Assembly: GCA_020027875.1 (NCBI GenBank)
Contig: JAHRHA010000005.1
Location: 1-64,000, forward strand
DNA length: 64,000 bases
Source of the DNA: Micromonosporaceae bacterium
GTDB taxonomy: Bacteria; Actinomycetota; Actinomycetes; Mycobacteriales; Micromonosporaceae
Direction of reading: 5' to 3'
The position numbers and the translations under genes were made by a program. Of the stretch, positions 57,444 through 64,000 are shown one piece after another; the first letter of the stretch is position 1; each line of letters starts with the position of its first letter. The notes under the pieces are model-generated. The model saw nothing but the letters and a program-made list of their open reading frames with translations, was not told the origin of the DNA and searched no databases.

Positions 57444-58511
57444 TCAGTCGGTGTTTTCCCAGTTCTTGGGGTTCTTTCGGCTTGGTTGAACCCTCGGCGG
57501 CTCGCCGGGCATCTTGGGGTGATCCGGGGGGTACGGCATGTCGCCGTCGCCGGCCCGGTCGTCGCGCTCCGCCCACTCCAGCAGCGGCGTGATGTCGTGA
57601 TGCACATCATCGATCGACGCGTGCGGGTCACCGATCTTCGCGAAACGTTCCTGCACCGTATCGAGTGTGAAGTCGTTCGGCTCGACCCGCGTGAGCTCAT
57701 CCCACGTGACCGGGGTCGACGCCGTCGCGCGCGGGTTGGCCCGCAGCGAGTATGCACACGCGATCGTGCGGTCGCGCGCCATCTGGTTGTAGTCCATGAA
57801 AATGCGCTCGCCGCGCTCTTCCTTCCACCATTTGGTCGTGGCGAGATCTGGGCGCCGCCGTTCCACCTCGCGGGCGAACGCGATCACGCCGCGGCGGACT
57901 TGTGTGAACGACCACTGTGGAGCTATCCGGACATAGATGTGTACGCCACGCCCGCCCGAGGTCTTCGGGTAGCCGACCCAGCCCAGCTCGTCCAGCAGGG
58001 CGTGTACCTCACCTGCGACCGTGACCGCGTCAGCGAAGTCGGTGCCGGGTTGCGGGTCAAGGTCGATGCGCATCTCATCGGGTGAGTCCACATCGGAGCG
58101 TCGAACCGGCCACGGGTGGAACACGATCGTGCCGAGCTGGGCGGCCCAGGCCACGTGCGTCAGATCGCCCGGGCACAGCTCGTCGGCGGTGCGTCCGCTC
58201 GGAAACTTGATCTCCGCGGTCTCGATCCAGGGCGGAACACCGCGGGTCGGGATCCGCTTCTGGTAGAACGCGTCGCCCGTGTGATCCCCCCGGGTCGAGA
58301 GCTTCGCGCCCTCGACGACCCCGCCCGGCCAACGCTCCAGCGTGGTGGGGCGCTCGAAGAGAGCCCGCAGAATGCCGTCACCCACCGCGAGGTAGTAGTT
58401 GACTACATCGAGTTTGGTAAAACCGCGCTGAGGGAAGTAGATCTTGTCCGGGTTGCTCACCCGGACCGTACGCCCCGCGACCTCCAGTTCGGTCGCCGCC
58501 GACCCGGCCAT
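57444..58511 (-). CDS. LigD-type DNA polymerase/primase domain protein
   Basis: A 355-residue stand-alone polymerase domain of the bacterial end-joining family (archaeo-eukaryotic primase fold). DKIYFPQRGFTKLDVVNYYL starts the domain; the catalytic Asp pair is in EMRIDLDPQPGTDF, and GYPKTSGGRGVHIYVRI and VTWDELTRVEPNDFTLDTV complete it. There is no ligase or nuclease domain attached. It probably cooperates with the LigC-type ligase at 51957, as in the actinobacterial LigC/Prim-PolC pair. Confidence 0.9.
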   Translation of the reverse strand: MAGSAATELEVAGRTVRVSNPDKIYFPQRGFTKLDVVNYYLAVGDGILRALFERPTTLERWPGGVVEGAKLSTRGDHTGDAFYQKRIPTRGVPPWIETAEIKFPSGRTADELCPGDLTHVAWAAQLGTIVFHPWPVRRSDVDSPDEMRIDLDPQPGTDFADAVTVAGEVHALLDELGWVGYPKTSGGRGVHIYVRIAPQWSFTQVRRGVIAFAREVERRRPDLATTKWWKEERGERIFMDYNQMARDRTIACAYSLRANPRATASTPVTWDELTRVEPNDFTLDTVQERFAKIGDPHASIDDVHHDITPLLEWAERDDRAGDGDMPYPPDHPKMPGEPPRVQPSRKNPKNWENTD

Positions 58512-58643
58512 GCCGTGACCCTACCGCGTGGGTGGAGCCCGGGGACCGCGTCGGGGTCGGCGCCCGAAGGCGCGAGCCTGCCCCACTCCGACCGGACGAT
58601 AACCGGTTGTGACCTTCCGCGATGACCGCTAACCATTGACGGC

Positions 58644-59066
58644 ATGCGTGTGACCTTCACGCGGCTGCCCGACCACCAGCGGGGATGGGCGCTGGTGGAA
58701 CGCGACGACGGTGTCGTTTACCGGATGGGCGGCGGCCCGATGACCGCCGAGCTGCCCCACGACCTCGTACATGTGACGGTCGAGCGGATCGCCGCCATGC
58801 CCGACCCAACGCCCGCGCGCATCCGGCGGCTGGCCGGCGGGTACCTGGCCACCCTGCCCGACGGCGACCTCGACCTTGCGACCGTCGCGCCCGCCGCAAC
58901 CGCCGTGCGCGAGATGGCAGATCGCTGGCGCGCCTTAGCCGTCGGCAGCACGCTAACCGTCGAGTGGCCAGCCTGGTGCCGGATGGATGCGGCGCCGTCG
59001 AGACGCACCGAACGCCGTACGCTGAACCACCGCCAATCCCGCTCGCGTGGACTGCGTGGTCATTAG
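58644..59066 (+). CDS. hypothetical protein
   Basis: A 140-residue protein starting MRVTFTRLPDHQRGWALVER, with a compact first half (PHDLVHVTVERIAAMPD) and an Arg-rich tail. The ATG lies in a short gap after the divergent LigD-type gene. It resembles small conserved actinobacterial proteins, but I can give no name. The Arg-rich last 20 residues may be beyond the conserved part. Confidence 0.6.
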   Translation: MRVTFTRLPDHQRGWALVERDDGVVYRMGGGPMTAELPHDLVHVTVERIAAMPDPTPARIRRLAGGYLATLPDGDLDLATVAPAATAVREMADRWRALAVGSTLTVEWPAWCRMDAAPSRRTERRTLNHRQSRSRGLRGH

Positions 59067-59303
59067 TGTCGCGTGTCTGAGGTCCGATTACGGTGGGCGT
59101 CGTCGCGGACCACGGGCCGCCCTTGGTGCCGGCGTGTCGGGACACAGACCGCATCTCGATCCGCGGCCACACCCACAGCGTTGTGGCAACCACGCTGTGG
59201 TTGTTGACGTCAGGAAGCACGTACCGGCCCTCGACCCGGGGCCCGAGATCTGTTCGTGGTTGGTAACAGACGGCCGGTCGTGGCCGTGAGTACCGTTGAG
59301 GCC

Positions 59304-59717
59304 ATGACGAGTGAGCTGCCAACGGATCTGCCGACGACAGAGGACGAATGGCGGGTGAAGCTGACCCCAGCGGAGTTCCGGGTACTGCGACAGGCGGGCA
59401 CCGAGCCCGCGTGGGCCGGGGAGTATGTGGACACCAAGACCCGCGGCGTGTACCGGTGCCGTGCCTGCGGAGCCGAACTGTTCTCGAGCGACACGAAGTT
59501 CGACTCCCACTGCGGGTGGCCGTCGTTTTTCACGCCACTCGCCGAGGACCGTGTGCGCTACATCGAGGACACCTCGCTCGGGATGCGCCGGGTCGAGGTG
59601 CGATGCGCACGCTGCGACTCTCATCTCGGCCACGTGTTCGAGGGCGAGGGCTATGACGTGCCGACGGACCAGCGCTTCTGCATCAACTCGATCAGCCTCA
59701 CCCTGGAACCCGGCTGA
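59304..59717 (+). CDS. msrB: peptide-methionine (R)-S-oxide reductase
   Basis: A 137-residue MsrB. Two zinc-binding pairs (YRCRACGAELF, RCARCDSHLGHVF), the substrate loop SHCGWPSFFTPL and the catalytic Cys in DQRFCINSISL are all present. It repairs oxidised methionine. The ATG at 59304 is preferred because it starts MTSELPTDLPTTEDEWRVKL, the usual beginning; the frame is open upstream. Confidence 0.95.
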   Translation: MTSELPTDLPTTEDEWRVKLTPAEFRVLRQAGTEPAWAGEYVDTKTRGVYRCRACGAELFSSDTKFDSHCGWPSFFTPLAEDRVRYIEDTSLGMRRVEVRCARCDSHLGHVFEGEGYDVPTDQRFCINSISLTLEPG

Positions 59718-59777
59718 CCAGCCGGTGACCCTGAGTCCAGCCCGGAACGGGGTGCGCGGCCGCCGTACGATCGGGCC

Positions 59778-60227
59778 ATGATCCTGCGCGTCGCGACCTT
59801 CGCCGAGCTGGATACCCGTACCCTCTATGCCTTGCTTCGGCTACGCACCGACGTCTTCGTAGTGGAACAGCACTGCGCCTACCCAGAGCTCGACGGGCGC
59901 GACCTCGAGCCCGGCACCCGTCACGTGTGGCTCGAGTCGGAGGAACCGGACCGCGACGCCGCCGAACCGTACGCGTACCTGCGGGTGCTCCGCGAGCCCG
60001 ATGGTACCGCGCGCATCGGCCGGGTGTGCACCGCAGAGAAGGCACGCTCGTCCGGCCTACAAGCCCGGCTCATGTCCACCGCTCTCGACCTCATTGGCGA
60101 TCAGACGCCGTGCGTGCTGGATGCGCAGACCCAGCTGGTCGGGTTCTACGAGGGATTCGGGTTTGTGGCCAGCGGTCCAGGGTTCGTTGAGGATGGCATC
60201 GAACACATCCCGATGCGCCGCCCCTGA
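59778..60227 (+). CDS. GNAT family acetyltransferase, ElaA type
   Basis: A 149-residue ElaA-like acetyltransferase: LYALLRLRTDVFVVEQHCAY, DGRDLEPGTRHVWL, IGRVCTAEKARSSGLQARLM (acetyl-CoA pyrophosphate loop) and FYEGFGFVASGPGFVEDGI. Substrate unknown. It lies 60 bp after msrB in the same direction and convergent to chdC, ending 24 bp from it. Confidence 0.9.
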   Translation: MILRVATFAELDTRTLYALLRLRTDVFVVEQHCAYPELDGRDLEPGTRHVWLESEEPDRDAAEPYAYLRVLREPDGTARIGRVCTAEKARSSGLQARLMSTALDLIGDQTPCVLDAQTQLVGFYEGFGFVASGPGFVEDGIEHIPMRRP

Positions 60228-60251
60228 CTCCGGTTACGCCGGCCGGGGCGG

Positions 60252-60980
60252 TCAGGGCAGGGAGGCCACGATCTCCGCGACCGGCCGGCGGCGACCCGTG
60301 TAGAACGGGACCTCCTCCCGGACGTGCCGCCGGGCCCGCGATGCCCGAAGGTCGCGCATGAGGTCCACGATCCGGTGCAGCTCGTCGGCCTCGAAGGCGA
60401 GAATCCACTCGTAATCGCCGAGGGCGAACGACGCGACGGTGTTGGCCCGCACGTCGGGGAATCCGCGAGCCATCCGACCGTGCTCGGCCAGCAGCTCGCG
60501 CCGCTCCTCATCGGGCAGCAGATACCACTCGTAGGAGCGGACGAACGGATAGACGCACACGTACGCCCGGGCCTCCTCACCGGCGAGGAACGCTGGAACA
60601 TGGCTCTTGTTGAACTCGGCCGGGCGGTGCAGCGCCATGTTCGACCAGACCGGCGCGAGGTGGGCGCCGAGACGGGTACGCCGCAGCCGCCCGTACGCCT
60701 CCTGCAGCGCATCCGCGGTCGGCGCGTGCCACCAGATCATGAGGTCGGCGTCGGACCGCAGCGCCGACACGTCGTACGTACCGCGCACCACGACATCCTT
60801 CGACGCGAGCTGCTCAATGAGCGAGTTGACCTCACCCGCCAGGTCGTCGCGGAGGGCGGCGCCGAGCGGCGTCGCGGCCCGGAACACGGACCACATCGTG
60901 TAGCGGACGGTCGCGTTCAGCTCGCGCAACCGCGCCGCGTTGCTCTGCTCGGTCTCACGCCCCGACTCGGTGTCACTCAC
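60252..60980 (-). CDS. chdC: coproheme decarboxylase (HemQ family)
   Basis: A 242-residue protein of the chlorite dismutase-like HemQ family. [72 protein letters not shown] and [20 protein letters not shown] match well. It turns coproheme III into heme b, the last step of the Gram-positive pathway. GTG 60980 overlaps the cgoX stop as GTGA. It is the end of the heme operon. Confidence 0.95.
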   Translation of the reverse strand: MSDTESGRETEQSNAARLRELNATVRYTMWSVFRAATPLGAALRDDLAGEVNSLIEQLASKDVVVRGTYDVSALRSDADLMIWWHAPTADALQEAYGRLRRTRLGAHLAPVWSNMALHRPAEFNKSHVPAFLAGEEARAYVCVYPFVRSYEWYLLPDEERRELLAEHGRMARGFPDVRANTVASFALGDYEWILAFEADELHRIVDLMRDLRASRARRHVREEVPFYTGRRRPVAEIVASLP

Positions 60981-62362
60981 GTCCGCGATTGTCGCAAACC
61001 TGCCCAGACCACGTCCGCAGCGCCCTCTCCGGAACGCACGCACGCGGCTATGCCCACGCCGTCGAATGCCGCACCCGCCAGGCCGAGAGTGGCCGGCAGG
61101 GCGGCCCTCGCCCGGGCGACCCGATCCACGTGACCGATGCCGTACTGCGGCAGCCCGCCACCCCAACGCGTCACGGTCGCCTCGATCGGCTCCGGCAGCC
61201 TCGCCGCGAGCAGCGCATCGAGGTCCGCGCGGGCCACGCCGATCAGGTCGCCATCCGTCCGTTGCAGCACGTGCTCCTCGCCGTAGCGGCCGAGTGAGGC
61301 CCGTACGAGTACCGGCGTCTCCGCCCGGCGCAGGTGTGGCCATTTCGTCGCGAAGAACGTGACCGCCTTCACCGCGAATCCCTCGCTCGCGGGCACCAGG
61401 AAGCCCGACAGCGTCGGCAGGTCGGTCTCCGGTGGCAGGGCGAGCGTCACCAGTGCCACGCTCGCGTAGTCGAGCGCTCCCACGAGCGACGCCGCGTCGG
61501 CGTCAACACCCCTCAGCAATCGGGCGGCGGGCGTGGACGGTACGGCGAGCACGACCCCTTCCGCGGCAAGGTGTTCCGGATCGCGGGTCGAGCCGACCGC
61601 GAGCTGCCAACCCGTCGGGGTACGGGAGAGTTCGCGCACGGGGTCGCCCAGGCGAACCTCGGCTCGCGCCGCCGCCGCGACCGACTCCACGAGGCGGCTC
61701 AGTCCACCGCGGACTGTCGCGAAGACGGCGGCACCGGCCGGGCGTGGCGACTCGGCGAGCGCCGACCGCACCGCGCTGGTCAGAGTCGGGTGGTGATGGG
61801 CCGCGGTGTGGAGTCCGGGCATCGTGGCGGCCAGCGACAGCAGGTCGGCCCGCCCGGCGTACACCCCGCCAAGCATCGGATCCACGAGACGGTCTACGAC
61901 CTCGTCACCCAGCCGATGGCGAACCAGTCCACCCACCGCGACATCCTCACCGGGCGCGAGGAGCGGCCGGCCGGCGTCCTGATCGAGATCCGAGACCTGC
62001 ACCAAACCGTCCAGAGTGGATGGATCGGAGGGGACGCCGAGCAGAGTGCCGCCCGGGATCGGAAGCAGCGCACCACCGATGGCGATGGCCGCGGGCACGG
62101 AGGCCGGGTGGACGATATCGGCGCCGAGCCCGACCCTGCGAGCCAGCGTCCACGCAGCGGAGTCCGCCCCGCGCTCGCGTACCAGGAACATCTCGGCGCC
62201 GGTCTCGACGGCCTCGCCCGCGATCGAACCGGTACGCAACTTCCCGCCCACATGGTCGGACCGCTCCACCACAATGATCTCTGCGGCATCGCCGGCGAGT
62301 TCACGCAGCCGCAGAGCCGCCGCGAGCCCGGCGATGCCCCCTCCTACGACCACGATGCGCAC
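60977..62362 (-). CDS. hemY: coproporphyrinogen/protoporphyrinogen oxidase
   Basis: A 461-residue FAD-dependent oxidase (also called CgoX). The N-terminal dinucleotide site is [20 protein letters not shown], with [35 protein letters not shown] and [13 protein letters not shown] are family features. It oxidises coproporphyrinogen III before iron insertion. I choose GTG 62362; the frame reaches further, but there it would overlap the start of the divergent SDR gene at 62424. Confidence 0.92.
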   Translation of the reverse strand: MRIVVVGGGIAGLAAALRLRELAGDAAEIIVVERSDHVGGKLRTGSIAGEAVETGAEMFLVRERGADSAAWTLARRVGLGADIVHPASVPAAIAIGGALLPIPGGTLLGVPSDPSTLDGLVQVSDLDQDAGRPLLAPGEDVAVGGLVRHRLGDEVVDRLVDPMLGGVYAGRADLLSLAATMPGLHTAAHHHPTLTSAVRSALAESPRPAGAAVFATVRGGLSRLVESVAAAARAEVRLGDPVRELSRTPTGWQLAVGSTRDPEHLAAEGVVLAVPSTPAARLLRGVDADAASLVGALDYASVALVTLALPPETDLPTLSGFLVPASEGFAVKAVTFFATKWPHLRRAETPVLVRASLGRYGEEHVLQRTDGDLIGVARADLDALLAARLPEPIEATVTRWGGGLPQYGIGHVDRVARARAALPATLGLAGAAFDGVGIAACVRSGEGAADVVWAGLRQSRT

Positions 62363-62423
62363 GCCACTATCGAACCGCGTGAGTGCTGGATCTTGCTGGC
62401 CGGGTCCCCGTAGGGTGGCGGTC

Positions 62424-63215
62424 ATGACTGAGACTCCCGTCGCCGCGATCACCGGTGCCGCGCAGGGCATCGGACTGCGCATCGCCGAAGTGCTCGCGGC
62501 CGCCGGCTACCGACTGGCCCTGTTCGACCTGCAGCCGGTGGCTGGCTTCGATGGTGCCGTAGCCTTCGCCGGTGACGTGACGAGCGAGGATGACGTGGCC
62601 GGGTTCGCCGCCGCGGTCGATACCGCGTACGGACGAGTCGACGCATTGATCAACAACGCCGGCATCGCGTACATCAGTCCGGCCGAGCAGACGCCGGCAT
62701 CGGTGTGGCGAAATGTCATCGAGGTGAACCTCACCGGACCCTTCCTGCTGTGTCAGGCCTTCGGCCACCGGATGCTGGCGCAGGGCACCGGCTCGATCGT
62801 GAATATCGCCTCGATCGCCGGCCTGCGGGGCGTGGCCGACCGGTCGGCGTATAACGCGAGCAAGCACGGCCTGATCGGGCTGACCCGGACCCTCGCCGTG
62901 GAGTGGGGCGGGCGCGGGGTCCGGGTGAACGCGGTCTGTCCGGGCTGGGTGAAGACGCCCATGGACGACGCTTCGCAGGGCGAGGGCGCCTACGGAGACA
63001 GCGACATCACCGACCACGTACCGATGGGCCGTTTCGCCATACCCGACGACATCGCGCAGGCGGTTGCGTTCCTCGCAGACCCCGCGCGGAGCGGCTTCGT
63101 CAACGGGGAGACGCTCTCCGTGGACGGCGGCTGGCACGCCGACGGCTCATGGCAGTCGCTACGCCTGGGTGCCCGCTCCCGCCCACCGCCGTCGATCATG
63201 ACCTGGAGGTCATGA
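62424..63215 (+). CDS. SDR family oxidoreductase
   Basis: A 263-residue classical short-chain dehydrogenase. The cofactor site is ITGAAQGIGLRIAEVLA, then LINNAGIAY, the catalytic Ser in VNIASIAGL, the Tyr-Lys in SAYNASKHGLIGLTR, and VCPGWVKTPMDD. It diverges from hemY with a 61-bp gap. Its last ten codons and stop lie inside palindromic element B, so the C-terminal tail ending MTWRS is coded by the repeat. Confidence 0.9.
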   Translation: MTETPVAAITGAAQGIGLRIAEVLAAAGYRLALFDLQPVAGFDGAVAFAGDVTSEDDVAGFAAAVDTAYGRVDALINNAGIAYISPAEQTPASVWRNVIEVNLTGPFLLCQAFGHRMLAQGTGSIVNIASIAGLRGVADRSAYNASKHGLIGLTRTLAVEWGGRGVRVNAVCPGWVKTPMDDASQGEGAYGDSDITDHVPMGRFAIPDDIAQAVAFLADPARSGFVNGETLSVDGGWHADGSWQSLRLGARSRPPPSIMTWRS

Positions 63216-63268
63216 TCGACGCCGTTTCGCGACGGCCAGCTCATGATCACGGCGATCTTGAGGTGGGC
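63181..63268. repeat. palindromic intergenic element B
   Basis: The perfect stem GTCGATCATGACCT/AGGTCATGATCGAC (63191-63220, loop GG) and outer arms GCCCACC (63181-63187) / GGTGGGC (63262-63268). Read on the minus strand it matches element A at 35458 over about 65 bases. It lies between the convergent SDR gene and the small peptide gene. Confidence 0.75.
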
Positions 63269-63282
63269 TAGCGCAGGCAGCG

Positions 63283-63399
63283 CTAGTCAAGGCCGGTGGC
63301 GGTGATCCCGGCCTGGGCCACCGTCGGCAGCCATACCAGCACAGCGGTAACCACGGTGGTCATAACCGCTGTCAGCCAGCGGCGCGTACGTCGGTTCAT
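63283..63399 (-). CDS. 38-residue membrane or secreted peptide
   Basis: MNRRTRRWLTAVMTTVVTAV begins this frame, which ends with a hydrophobic stretch and VWLPTVAQAGITATGLD. A basic N-terminus, about 18 hydrophobic residues, then AQA, looks like a signal peptide with a short tail or one membrane helix. The ATG follows AAGGAG at 6 nt. It lies 72 bp after hemE on the same strand, so it may be co-transcribed with the heme genes. Function unknown. Confidence 0.6.
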   Translation of the reverse strand: MNRRTRRWLTAVMTTVVTAVLVWLPTVAQAGITATGLD

Positions 63400-63471
63400 G
63401 GTTCGCTCCTTACTCGGTCCATCAGAGATAGTTGAGATTCGGAGTCCGAACCCGAGCGGATGGGAAGAGAT

Positions 63472-64000
63472 TTAGAGGCGAGCCGAGACGTCATGCACCA
63501 ACGAGACGACCCGGGTCAGCACATCCGGGTCGGTCTCCGGGAGTACGCCGTGACCGAGGTTGAAGACGTGGCCGGGTGCAGCGGAACCCTCGTGGAGAAC
63601 GCGCCGGACCTCCGCCTCGACAACCGGCCACGGAGCGAGCAGGACGCACGGGTCCAGGTTGCCCTGCACCGCGCGCCCGGGACCCAACCGGGCCGTGGCC
63701 ACGTCCAAAGGCGTACGCCAGTCCACTCCCACCACATCCGCGCCAGCCTCGCCCATCGCGACCAGCAGCTCGCCCGTACCAACTCCAAAGTGGATTCGCG
63801 GCAGCTCTGGAAACTCGGCCGACATCCCGCCGAGGACGGCCGCGGAGTGCGGCAGGACGAAACGGCGGTAGTCGGCCTCCGAGAGCGCCCCCGCCCACGA
63901 GTCGAAGAGTTGCACCACCGACACGCCGGCCGCAGCCTGCACGCGCAGGAACTCCAGGGTGATCTCGGCGAGTCGGGAACAGAGCGCGTGCCACACATCC
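63472..64000 (-). CDS. hemE: uroporphyrinogen decarboxylase, C-terminal part (cut by window edge)
   Basis: About 176 residues of the C-terminal half are visible: [51 protein letters not shown] and [18 protein letters not shown], all strong HemE features. It decarboxylates uroporphyrinogen III to coproporphyrinogen III and feeds the hemY and chdC products in the same strand direction. The start is beyond base 64000. Confidence 0.95.
   Translation of the reverse strand, partial: DVWHALCSRLAEITLEFLRVQAAAGVSVVQLFDSWAGALSEADYRRFVLPHSAAVLGGMSAEFPELPRIHFGVGTGELLVAMGEAGADVVGVDWRTPLDVATARLGPGRAVQGNLDPCVLLAPWPVVEAEVRRVLHEGSAAPGHVFNLGHGVLPETDPDVLTRVVSLVHDVSARL

Overview
This is high-GC (about 65-70%) actinobacterial chromosome. 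Dense paralogue families typical of filamentous actinomycetes (DUF397, XRE/DUF5753, DUF742, DUF574-type methyltransferase, pRiA4b ORF-3), frequent GTG/TTG starts, 4-bp gene overlaps and a Gly-Cys-Val tRNA cluster suggest Micromonosporaceae or a close relative. That placement is inferred from style, not from a marker search.

1-10.5 kb is an aromatic meta-cleavage catabolic island. It has two extradiol dioxygenases, a meta-cleavage-product hydrolase, the hydratase / acetaldehyde dehydrogenase / aldolase tail of the lower pathway, and accessory genes (FAH hydrolase, 3-hydroxyisobutyrate-dehydrogenase-like enzyme, class II aldolase, YCII, NTF2, DUF1857, NmrA). A GntR/FCD regulator sits in the middle. 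Six copies of a 16-bp near-palindrome (consensus AAACTGTATGCAGTTT) lie upstream of the transcription units and define a local regulon. 10.5-12.1 kb is a gene graveyard: DrrB-type permease piece, pRiA4b piece, frameshifted DUF742. 12.1-18.5 kb holds small regulators, a DUF574-type methyltransferase, three tRNAs, a CapA lipoprotein and a TetR regulator.

18.5-26.6 kb: TPP enzyme, frameshifted histone-deacetylase-like amidohydrolase, P1 peptidase, two oligopeptide-transporter ATPases without permeases, and an S9 peptidase with an internal minisatellite. 26.7-31.4 kb: biotin synthesis (bioA-bioF-micro-ORF-bioD diverging from bioB-bsaP). 31.4-34.0 kb: ApbE flavin transferase, FMN-binding protein and ferric-reductase-like membrane protein. 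35.5-41.8 kb: cebR and cebE-cebF-cebG-bglC cellobiose uptake genes with two CebR-type boxes.

43.3-53.1 kb is the most interesting region: a PIN/RHH toxin-antitoxin pair, then HerA-like ATPase, Mre11/SbcD, Rad50/SbcC and a NurA-like protein in the order of the archaeal end-resection operon, followed by an AlkA-type glycosylase with a 33-bp in-frame repeat and an ATP-dependent ligase (LigC type). A stand-alone LigD polymerase domain lies at 57.4 kb. The window ends in heme synthesis: chdC, cgoX/hemY and hemE (cut by the edge).

Dispersed palindromic elements recur at gene ends: one pair 28 kb apart (35.5 and 63.2 kb), and a terminator pair (18.5 and 54.6 kb) whose stems differ by compensating changes.
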